DNA of 52,220 nucleotides from Clostridium sp. AF37-5 (GTDB lineage: Bacteria > Bacillota > Clostridia > Lachnospirales > Lachnospiraceae), in NCBI RefSeq assembly GCF_003477605.1, contig NZ_QUDR01000022.1:1-52220 (forward strand). The letters run 5' to 3'. The position numbers were made by a program, and so were the translations under genes. The number at the start of each line of letters is the position of its first letter. Position 1 is the stretch's first letter. Of this stretch, positions 16,405 to 23,500 are shown in pieces. The notes under the pieces were generated by a model. It was not told the DNA's origin and ran no database searches. It was given only the letters and a program-made list of their open reading frames with translations.

Positions 16405-17184
16405 ATGATTGTAAACTTAAAGGATACTTTTAACAATGTCGTAACAATGTATGATGCTGCAAGACCAACATATCCATTAGAGTTATTGAATGATATAAAG
16501 GACTTCGCAGAAAAGTCTTTTTTTACTAGAGGATTAGAGATCGGAGCGGGCACAGGTCAAGCAACAGATTTGTTTATCAAGGTCATAAATGACCTTGATA
16601 TCGTTGAAGTTGGGGATAAGCAAGTAGATTATTTAATGGAAAAATATAAAAGTGAGAATGTAAATACATATAAGGCGTATTTTGAAGATTTCAAGTCAAA
16701 CAAGAAATATGATTTGATTTTTTCTGCAACAGCATTTCACTGGGTAGATGCTACTGTCGGATATCCTAAAGTATGGGACATGCTAAATGATAGTGGAGTT
16801 CTAGCGGTATTTTGGCATATGTCATCAGTTACATTACATGATACTGGCATTTTTGTTGGGTTAAATGAGATTAAAAAGAAATACTTACCAGAAGAATCTT
16901 TAGGATTCGATAAAGAAGGTATTGAGGGAGTTAGACAAAAAAGGATATCTCAAATCCAGTCTGGAAATTACTTTGGTATTCCTGTAATCAAAGAATATAG
17001 ATGGATTGATACTTATGATGCTGACAGATATTCTTTGCTTTTAGAATCATATTCAAGCACACAAACCCTTGATGAAGAGCATAAAAAATTATATTTATCG
17101 GAAGTAAGAGATTACATAAACAGTAATGGTGGAGTGGTTGAAATGCCACAGCATGTAATGCTGTATCTGGTGAAAAAAGAATAA
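16405..17184 (+). CDS. Class I SAM-dependent methyltransferase
   Basis: This is a 259-residue methyltransferase. Motif I is GLEIGAGTGQATDLF (about residues 45-59), the acidic loop is VEVGDKQVDYL, and motif IV is DLIFSATAFHWVD, which resembles the UbiE/Methyltransf_11/12 families acting on small molecules. The HWV segment is typical of trans-aconitate- or biotin-synthesis-type relatives, but the substrate cannot be read from sequence. ATG 16405 follows GGGGAAG. It is the last gene of the array and is only 31 bases after the GNAT, the one junction without a separator module. Confidence 0.85.
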   Translation: MIVNLKDTFNNVVTMYDAARPTYPLELLNDIKDFAEKSFFTRGLEIGAGTGQATDLFIKVINDLDIVEVGDKQVDYLMEKYKSENVNTYKAYFEDFKSNKKYDLIFSATAFHWVDATVGYPKVWDMLNDSGVLAVFWHMSSVTLHDTGIFVGLNEIKKKYLPEESLGFDKEGIEGVRQKRISQIQSGNYFGIPVIKEYRWIDTYDADRYSLLLESYSSTQTLDEEHKKLYLSEVRDYINSNGGVVEMPQHVMLYLVKKE

Positions 17185-17273
17185 TGGACAAATTCCAGTC
17201 TTGTGGAGAGATTGAAAGCAACAGAAGATTTTCAGTTTGTGAGGGAGAAGGTAAGCAGTACAAGTTGAGAAAA

Positions 17274-17292
17274 TAGAACAATCGATGTTCTA
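17274..17292 (-). promoter_or_regulatory. Hairpin at the 3' end of the reverse-strand gene
   Basis: TAGAACA and TGTTCTA form a 7-bp stem around ATCGA. It overlaps the stop codon of the reverse gene. It may act in termination from either side. The half-sites resemble the GAAC/GTTC halves of the LexA-like box, but the spacing is wrong for LexA. Confidence 0.4.
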
Positions 17293-17592
17293 TGAATAGA
17301 ACACCTTCCAACTATTTTCATTGGCATTATAAAAAAGCTGAATCCGTTTCAGCGTGTTGAAGGCGCAAATCTTACATTCAAATTTCCAAAGATGGTTGGC
17401 TGGGGCAACAGAAGCTCCGTTGGGCATAGTATATGCTGTGCGATTCGATACATCTTTGTAGGATTTGATGTTATAAACCTGATATTCGCCGTCTTCATCA
17501 GTGATGCGAATTTTCAATGGAATAATGGTTCCATCGGTTTTATGTTGGCAAATGACATCTGCTAAGGTGTATTTTTCTTGTATAGCTCCCAT
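17290..17592 (-). CDS. Small protein on the reverse strand, unknown, probably SOS-controlled
   Basis: This 100-residue protein begins MGAIQEKYTLADVICQHKTDG and looks like a compact beta-rich fold (IIPLKIRITDEDGEYQVYNIKSYKD). It ends near a FECKICAFNTLKRIQLFYN segment with a C-x2-C. No family is recognised. The start is supported by AGGAGGTTCCAACG directly upstream on the reverse strand. Its promoter contains a LexA-like box abutting the -10 element. It is one of only two reverse-strand genes in the window, lying between the small-gene array and the sortase. That layout would suit a regulator or damage-response gene of the element, but this is inference. Confidence 0.7.
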   Translation of the reverse strand: MGAIQEKYTLADVICQHKTDGTIIPLKIRITDEDGEYQVYNIKSYKDVSNRTAYTMPNGASVAPANHLWKFECKICAFNTLKRIQLFYNANENSWKVFYS

Positions 17593-17624
17593 CGTTGGAA
17601 CCTCCTGTCTTCATTGTATATAAT

Positions 17625-17653
17625 ATTATAGAACAAATGTTCTTGGTTGAAAA
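17625..17653 (-). promoter_or_regulatory. Reverse promoter with a LexA-like SOS box
   Basis: Read on the reverse strand: TTTTCA (-35, 17648-17653), a 17-base spacer and a perfect TATAAT (-10, 17625-17630). The spacer contains GAACATTTGTTC (17631-17642), a match to the Gram-positive LexA consensus GAAC-N4-GTTC, touching the -10. Bound repressor would block this promoter. Confidence 0.68.
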
Positions 17654-17718
17654 GAGGAAATTTTGCCCATGAAAAGATTATTTGTATCACTGAATTAAGT
17701 TACAAGGAAAAGATTCAT

Positions 17719-18519
17719 ATGAAACAACTAAATAACAGTTCAACCCCAAAGGGAAGAAAAGTATCTAAAAGAAGAATACTTTTCTTCCTTTTTTTGATTT
17801 TAGCAGTCATTGCTTCGATTCTGTTCCTATATCTGAAAAGAACTGTGGATCAGGAGAGAAAGCAGGACAAGATAGAAAAAGAGATTACCACGGAGAGAGA
17901 AAAGGATGGTGTCGGGAACCTCCACAAAAAGTACAAAGATATGATTGGGTGGCTAGAAATCAAAGGCACCGGCTTTTCTTATCCGGTTATGCAGACAGGC
18001 ATCGAAGGTCATCATAAGGATGACTGGCAGTATTATCTTCACCGGGATGTGCATGGAGAGTACAGCTTTTATGGAACGCCTTTTTTGGATGTTCGCTGTA
18101 CGACTGACAGTGACAACCTGATTATTTATGGTCATAACATCAACGGAAGACGATACTTTGGCTATCTGCAAAATTTCCGGGAGGAAACATTTTTTAGAAA
18201 GCATCCCAAGTTTTCCTTTACTGCAGTTGGTGAAAAAGAAAAGGAATACTGCGTTGTGTCTGTGTTAGAGACAGATAAATATGCAGATTATTATTCTTTC
18301 ACGGACTACGGAAATGAAGAGGATTACTGCAGGATGGTAGAAAAGATTCTAAGTCACAGCAAGTTTCAAAGTGAAGCGGCAAAGAAGATGAAAAATGAAA
18401 TTGAGGAAAGCGGTGCGGAAGCATTCTTTCGGAACTACCAGTTTGTGACGCTTTCTACTTGCCGGACAATGGATGGAAAGGATAAGCGGCTTATGGTAAT
18501 CGGTTGCAGGAAACGATAA
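17719..18519 (+). CDS. srtB: Class B sortase
   Basis: This membrane-anchored transpeptidase attaches surface proteins to the cell wall or builds pili. It has an N-terminal TM (RRILFFLFLILAVIASILFLYL, residues 22-43), then the sortase barrel. That barrel carries WLEIKGTGFSYPVMQT, the catalytic His in IIYGHNINGRRYF (about residue 139), the catalytic Cys in TLSTC (about 248) and Arg in DKRLMVIG. YYLHRDVHGEYSFYGTPFLD is typical of class B. ATG 17719 follows AAGGAAAAG; an upstream in-frame TTG at 17647 lacks a good site. The likely substrate is the TPQTGG-bearing adhesin upstream. A mini-ORF starts at its stop codon. Confidence 0.92.
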   Translation: MKQLNNSSTPKGRKVSKRRILFFLFLILAVIASILFLYLKRTVDQERKQDKIEKEITTEREKDGVGNLHKKYKDMIGWLEIKGTGFSYPVMQTGIEGHHKDDWQYYLHRDVHGEYSFYGTPFLDVRCTTDSDNLIIYGHNINGRRYFGYLQNFREETFFRKHPKFSFTAVGEKEKEYCVVSVLETDKYADYYSFTDYGNEEDYCRMVEKILSHSKFQSEAAKKMKNEIEESGAEAFFRNYQFVTLSTCRTMDGKDKRLMVIGCRKR

Positions 18520-18575
18520 TGCCGGGAGTTACTTTTTCGGTGGAAAACAAGGAGGAAAATCCTCTCCTCGCATAG
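18519..18575 (+). CDS. 18-residue mini-ORF coupled to the sortase stop
   Basis: ATG 18519 overlaps the sortase stop as TAATG and encodes MPGVTFSVENKEENPLLA. Its 3' half is the first of the 55-bp repeats, so its translation would unfold the first repeat hairpin. That suggests a leader function, but protein-level support is lacking. Confidence 0.3.
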   Translation: MPGVTFSVENKEENPLLA

Positions 18576-18665
18576 GAAGCTCGGATTTTTGCTCCGCAAA
18601 AACAAAGGAGGAAAATCCTCTCCTCACATAGGAGTTCGGATTTTTGCTTCGCAAAAACAAGGAGG
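18547..18665 (+). repeat. Two tandem 55-bp repeats plus a partial third, ahead of the Maff2 gene
   Basis: Units start at 18547 and 18602, and a partial one at 18657, an exact 55-bp period. Each unit holds an AGGAGG in a hairpin (GAGGA-AAA-TCCTC) and a second hairpin (TTTTTGC / GCAAAAA around TCC or TTC). The third, truncated copy supplies the real ribosome binding site of the next gene. Confidence 0.85.
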
Positions 18666-18672
18666 ATAAAAA

Positions 18673-19044
18673 ATGCACAAGGAATTAGAAGTTATGAAAC
18701 CCCGCAGCAAGGGGCTGTGGAAACGGTGTTCTGCTCTCGTGGCAGGCATGTATTTTCGAATCTTGACGGTTTCACCGATGTTGGCAAAAGCAGCAGATAA
18801 AAAAAGCGACACAACGGATACCGGAGTGTCGGATGTAACTGATGGAATTGATGTTATCAAAGATTTGGTGCTTGGCTGTGTTGGTGGTGTCGGAGTTATC
18901 TTTCTGGCATGGGGCTTGTTGGACTTTGGTACAGCCTATGCGGCTCATGAAACAACGCAACAAAGCCAGGCGATAAAGAAAGTGATTGGTGGTTTGATTA
19001 TGATTGCAGTTCCGGCAATTCTTAAGTTACTGGGTGTTTCGTAA
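18673..19044 (+). CDS. Maff2-family small membrane protein, VirB2/pilin-like conjugation component
   Basis: This is a 123-residue protein with a signal-like N-terminus (about residues 17-42, ending PMLAKAAD) and two hydrophobic helices (LVLGCVGGVGVIFLAWGLLDFGTAYAA and KVIGGLIMIAVPAILKLLGVS). Maff2 proteins occur next to VirB6, PrgI and VirB4 in clostridial ICEs, and their layout matches VirB2/TrbC pilins. It would therefore sit in the membrane channel. ATG 18673 is preceded by AAGGAGG supplied by the last repeat unit. VirB6 follows after about 30 bases. Confidence 0.82.
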   Translation: MHKELEVMKPRSKGLWKRCSALVAGMYFRILTVSPMLAKAADKKSDTTDTGVSDVTDGIDVIKDLVLGCVGGVGVIFLAWGLLDFGTAYAAHETTQQSQAIKKVIGGLIMIAVPAILKLLGVS

Positions 19045-19080
19045 GAAAAGGAAAGGAATCCTGCAAAGGGGGTGATGACA

Positions 19081-19938
19081 GTGGGATTATGGGATTCCGT
19101 TACAGGATTTTTTGAAGATTTAGGAGATTTTTTCAGTGGAAAAGATTTCTTTGAGTGTGCAGGATATGCATGGAATGACATGATGCAGTTGGCATCCGAT
19201 GTGCTGACGAAGAATCCGGCAAAAGGTACATACAAAGATGTCTGGGAAAGTATATCTACGATATACACAACCTTAAATGTAGTAGCAGTATCTTTGTTAT
19301 GTGTCTTTTTTCTTTATGGCTTTTGTCGGGACAGTTGTGATTTACATACGGATTTGACATTCGATAAGACGATTAAGATGTTTATCCGGCTGATTATTAC
19401 ATCCAATGTTCTTAGCATGGCACTAAGCTATATGCCAAAGTTTTTCTCATGGGGGAAGAGCCTGACACAGGCAATTCTTGGAGACAACGGTTTGTATATG
19501 GTATATGACTTTGATGGTGTGAAGGTATATGAAAACATATCCAGTGCAGATTTCGGAACGATGACAGCTTTTTTAACCAGTATACTGTTCTTTCTATTTA
19601 CAGTGGTCTGTGGCTTTATCGTAGTTCTGACCGTCTTAAATCGTATCTTAAAGATTTATATGATTGCACCGTTTGCCGGGGTGGCATTATCTACTTTGGC
19701 GGCAGGAGGACAGACGGCACAGGTGGGATATTCCTATATTCGGACTTTCTTTGGATATGTGTTTTCCGCATTATTAATCGCCGTAGTGATTGCGATCAGT
19801 GGAAGTTTTATTGATACGGTTTCCATAGATACGGAAAATGCACTGATACGATTACTGGAGTATTGTTTGAAAATGGGGGTCATCGCATCCTCTGTAAAAA
19901 TGTCAGATAGTGTCATGCAAAAAGCATTTGGTTTGTAG
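19081..19938 (+). CDS. VirB6/TrbL-like polytopic conjugation protein
   Basis: This integral membrane protein has about six hydrophobic segments, including VVAVSLLCVFFLYGF, FIRLIITSNVLSMALSYM, FLTSILFFLFTVVCGFIVVLTVL, MIAPFAGVALSTLA and FFGYVFSALLIAVVIAISGSFI. Position between the pilin-like Maff2 protein and PrgI identifies it as the VirB6-like channel subunit of the type IV secretion system. The strong AAAGGGGGTGAT site places the start at GTG 19081 (9-base spacing); ATG 19075 is the alternative. The N-terminal region (WDSVTGFFEDLGDFFSGKDFFECAGYAW) is amphipathic. Confidence 0.82.
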   Translation: MGLWDSVTGFFEDLGDFFSGKDFFECAGYAWNDMMQLASDVLTKNPAKGTYKDVWESISTIYTTLNVVAVSLLCVFFLYGFCRDSCDLHTDLTFDKTIKMFIRLIITSNVLSMALSYMPKFFSWGKSLTQAILGDNGLYMVYDFDGVKVYENISSADFGTMTAFLTSILFFLFTVVCGFIVVLTVLNRILKIYMIAPFAGVALSTLAAGGQTAQVGYSYIRTFFGYVFSALLIAVVIAISGSFIDTVSIDTENALIRLLEYCLKMGVIASSVKMSDSVMQKAFGL

Positions 19939-19951
19939 AAGATAAAGAAAC

Positions 19952-20023
19952 AAGGAGGTAGAAGCTGCAAGCCACACCTCGTAAGCAAAGATTACTCGGT
20001 CACGGCTGGCAGCTAGCGTGGAG
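19952..20023 (+). promoter_or_regulatory. Shine-Dalgarno separated from the PrgI start by a long hairpin
   Basis: AAGGAGG (19952-19958) lies 59 bases before the start. Between them AGCTGCAAGCC (19963-19973) can pair with GGCTGGCAGCT (20004-20014), 10 of 11 positions. Folding leaves 4 + 3 unpaired bases between AGGAGG and GTG 20018, an ideal spacing. An alternative pairing GAGGT / ACCTC (19955-19959 with 19976-19980) would hide the ribosome binding site. Confidence 0.55.
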
Positions 20024-20392
20024 ATGACAAAGACAATCAATCCGGATGTTGCAGCCTTTAAGGATGATTTCTTCAAGGGATTATCCTTCAGAGAGTGCAT
20101 CTTCGGAGGCAGTGCATTACTTGTAGGAGTAGGAGGAATCTTACTTCTGCATTTTTATTTTGGAATGGGAATCAATTCAGCCATTTCAATCTGTATGCCG
20201 GTCATTGGAATTATCGGATTGTGTGGTTTTTACCACAAAAATGGTATGACATTGGTTCAGCTTGTAAGAAGCTCCATAAGGCTCATGCTTCAAAAGCCTT
20301 ATGTATATGAAACGAGAAATTGTTTGAAAGAATGGGAGGAAGAAGATGAAGAAAAAGGAACAAAAAGAAATACAGGCAAACGTAGATTATGA
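20018..20392 (+). CDS. prgI: PrgI-family conjugation protein (VirB3-like)
   Basis: This is a 124-residue protein with an N-terminal cytosolic segment (INPDVAAFKDDFFKGLSFREC), two adjacent TM helices (FGGSALLVGVGGILLLHFYFGM and SAISICMPVIGIIGLCGFYH) and a charged tail. This is the PrgI family of Gram-positive type IV secretion systems, the VirB3 counterpart that pairs with VirB4. No ribosome binding site lies directly ahead of GTG 20018 or ATG 20024; the AAGGAGG 59 bases upstream can be brought close by a hairpin. In many ICEs VirB4 follows at once; here it is nearly 16 kb downstream. Confidence 0.85.
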   Translation: MEMTKTINPDVAAFKDDFFKGLSFRECIFGGSALLVGVGGILLLHFYFGMGINSAISICMPVIGIIGLCGFYHKNGMTLVQLVRSSIRLMLQKPYVYETRNCLKEWEEEDEEKGTKRNTGKRRL

Positions 20393-20468
20393 GATTGTGC
20401 AAAAGAGAAACAGTAACAAACGACTCATGGCATACGCAAAAGCCAGTGAAGAACTGAAAAAGAAATAG
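20346..20468 (+). CDS. 40-residue basic helical protein
   Basis: The sequence is MKKKEQKEIQANVDYEIVQK plus RNSNKRLMAYAKASEELKKK, overlapping the end of prgI by 47 bases in another frame. GGGAGGAAG lies directly upstream of ATG 20346. It is a Lys-rich single helix with no recognised family. Its stop is one base before palindrome copy 2. I judge it real because of its strong ribosome binding site and snug placement. Confidence 0.55.
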   Translation: MKKKEQKEIQANVDYEIVQKRNSNKRLMAYAKASEELKKK

Positions 20469-20491
20469 CGTTTGGACAAAATGTCCAAACG
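20469..20491 (+). repeat. 23-bp palindrome, copy 2
   Basis: Identical to copy 1. AGGAGG follows at 20506-20511 and the helicase ATG at 20522. A short frame from the palindrome (ATG 20481, MSKRKDWVQEEINL) ends in a TGA that overlaps the helicase ATG as ATGA. Confidence 0.9.
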
Positions 20492-20521
20492 TAAAGATTG
20501 GGTACAGGAGGAAATCAACCT

Positions 20522-23500
20522 ATGACGAAATATGAAAAAATCTCTGTTCTGGCAAAAGAAACTGCCAGAAGTATCGGAGAGAATAAAGAAAGTTGGATGA
20601 ATTACCTTGATGTTGCGTCGAGGTTATACAAGTATCCATTTGAGGACCAAATTCTCATATATGCACAGCGTCCGGATGCCACCGCCTGTGCCCCATTGGA
20701 AATGTGGAATGAGAAAATGTTTTGCTGGGTGAATCGTGGTGCCAAGGGGATTGCTCTTATTGACCAGGAAAGTGATTATCCAAGGCTACGTTATGTGTTT
20801 GATGTATCCGATGTGCATAAGGCAAGACGGATTGGGAAATCTCCCTTTATCTGGAATATTAGAGAAGAACATGAAGAAGGTATTCTTGCCGCACTGGAAA
20901 GGATTTATGGAACTACCAATCAGGATTCATCGTTTGAAGACAGGATTTATCAGATTTCCAAAAGAATAGCAGACGATTATTATGAAGAGATTGTGGATGA
21001 TTTGATTGATGTTTCGGCAGGCAGCTATCTGGAGGATTTGGATGGAGATACCGTGTCACTTCGGTTGCGGGAGACGTTAGAGCAAAGTGTATGTTATACC
21101 GTTCTCAAGCGATGTGGCTTTGATATGGCAGAGTATGAGGGCGAGTTTCCCTTTGATTATATCCATGAGTTCAATACACTGCGTACCCTGTCGGTGTTAG
21201 GAAGTGCCACATCGGAATTATGTGAACCCATGCTGATTCAGATTGGGCGAAGTATTGCACGGTATGACAGAGAACTTGCGAGGCATCCTTCTCATGCCAG
21301 AGCAAGCAGAAAAGAAGCAAGGGTCATTAGAGAAGATGATTTTGTGATTGGATTGGATTCCAACACAAGTGACTGGTTTGTCTATGATAACGTGACAGCA
21401 AAGAACATCTGCTACTGTGATTCCGAAGAGGAAGCAAAAGAACATATACTGTGGATGGTAACACACAATCAGTTTTATAAAAACGAAAGGATGGAAAAAG
21501 AGAATGAACCTGACATACGAGAAGAACGGAGATTACCGGATTCCGAATCTGATACCAGACGAGGAGAAGCAGACCATGTTGACCAAGTACGGAATCCTGC
21601 GGAGGAATTATCTGAAGAACTACAAACGGGGGATTTACAGCGGAATGCTTCTGAACGGAGAATTGATGGGGCATTGTCTGGAGATTCAGGAACAGGCAGA
21701 ACAGAGGTTAGACAATCTGACGGAGAAACTCATGAAGTCACAGGGAGTGACGGAGCAGTTGAAAGCGACCAATCCCTTGGAGTGGACAAGAAAGATGAAC
21801 ATGATTTATCAGCAGGCGGAGGAAGCGATTCTTCAGGAACTGGTTTATCAGTAGAAGAACTAGAAAGTTATACTCCGCCGGAAAACAGTCCTTACCGGCA
21901 GATGGATTTATTCTCTTTGATGTCGGAGCAGTTAGGCAATATTGCTGTGGCACAGGTGGAAAAGCCGATACACTTATCTTTCCCCGGAACTATTTCCGAG
22001 GAAAAGGTTGCGAAGATTCTTTGCACAGGAGGAGGGTTGGAAAACAGCAGAAAGAGAATCTTTGCAAAGTATGAACAGAGGAAAACACCGGAAGAGATGA
22101 CGGATTTTTTACGCCGTGAGTATGGTTCTACCGGAAAGGGATTTAACTTTGGCGAAGAACAGATTTCCGTGTGGTTTGATGAAAACGGAATGTCAGCAGC
22201 GCATGGCAATTCGGCACTGGAACATACGGAATTGAAACTTTCCTGGGAAGAAATTGAAAAAATCATCCGAAGTCAAGTGGAGTCCGGTACCTATATGGAT
22301 TCGACGGAGGCATATATGGTTGATTATTATGAGAGAAAGCGTATCACCAATCAACTGTATTTTTTTTATCGGGATTCCATTGGTGAGTTTCCCAAAGGGT
22401 TAGAGATAAGCGGATATAATTATCCGGGTGAAGAAGAATACCTGATGGATTTGCTTACGAAACCGGATAAGATTCAAAACATTGTAGCATGTCTGGATGA
22501 AACGCTGCAAAAGATTGAATCCGGGGAGATATCCATACGATTCCGGTTAGCAAAGAATCCTTATGAACTTCGGGAGGATGTTGCTGATTTATTGAAGGAA
22601 CGGATTTCCTATCCCCTTGCGGAAAAAGTGGATGTTCTTACCGAAGATTTTATTACATCGGATGAAATTGATTATGTGCTTAGCAGTGGCAGCGGATTTG
22701 CACAGGGTAGTTTTCGGATTTATGACTTTTATCAAAAGGATCATACCGTGAAAGAAGCAGCTGATTTTCTGAAAAAGGAATATGGAACCGGTGGTTCCAA
22801 CTCTGCGTTGGCGGGTTCGGATAACAGTTATAAGGATTATGACGCAAAAGGTATCCGTTTGAGAAAAGGGCACATCTTCACACCGGATGCGGAAGTGCTT
22901 TTATCCTGGAATGTGGTTGCAAAGCGGATTGAAAAACTGATACAACAAGGACGGTATTTATCGGATAAAAAGAAGACAGAATATGCAGCCTACAAAGAAG
23001 AACAGGAAAAAAAGGCACTGGAACAGGCAAAAGAGGAATTAAGTGGCGTAGATACTCCGGATGAAGAAGAGAGTATTCAGCCGGAAGAAATTCATGCAGA
23101 AAACTATGTGATTACCTCAGATGAACTGGGAATAGGAACCCCAAAAGAAAAGTTCCGTTGGAATGTGGAAGCAATTCAGACATTGCAAAAAATAGAAGCA
23201 GAGGAACGAATGGCTACCGCAGAGGAACAGGAAACTTTGGCACGATATGTTGGATGGGGCGGACTTGCAGATGCCTTTGATGAAACGAAAAGTGCATGGG
23301 CAAATGAGTATCAGGAGTTAAAAAGTCTTTTGTCGGATGAAGAATATGTTTCAGCGAGAGAAAGTACCTTAAATGCTTATTATACAAGTCCTACGATTAT
23401 TCGGGGAATTTATCACACGCTTGAAAAAATGGGATTTGCCAAAGGAAATATCTTGGAGCCGTCTATGGGCATCGGTAACTTCTTTGGTATGTTACCGGAG

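Larger units (their letters stand above)
13960..17260 (+). repeat. Recurring intergenic modules separating the cassette-like genes
   Basis: Two module types recur between unrelated genes. Module X is an inverted repeat with loop TTG: TTCCTGTTT / AAACTGGAA at 13968-13988 and TTTCAGTTT / AAACTGAGA at 15260-15280. Their flanks also align (TTTG-AAAATT before, AAATCRGAA after). Module Y reads TTTGGCGATTTGG plus TAAATCCCAAT at about 14540-14563 and TTTGTCGATTTG plus TAAACTTCCAAT at about 15772-15795. Outer inverted pairs enclose Y: AACTTCAA / TTGAAGTT (14531 and 14591) and CAAATTC / GAATTTG (15736 and 15769). Weaker X-like words follow 17184 (AAATTCCAGT, TTTTCAGTTTGTGAGG). Confidence 0.6.

Noticed and set aside
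13266..17260. A classical integron
   Set aside because: There is no integron integrase and no attC core (GTTRRRY). The separators are different sequences.
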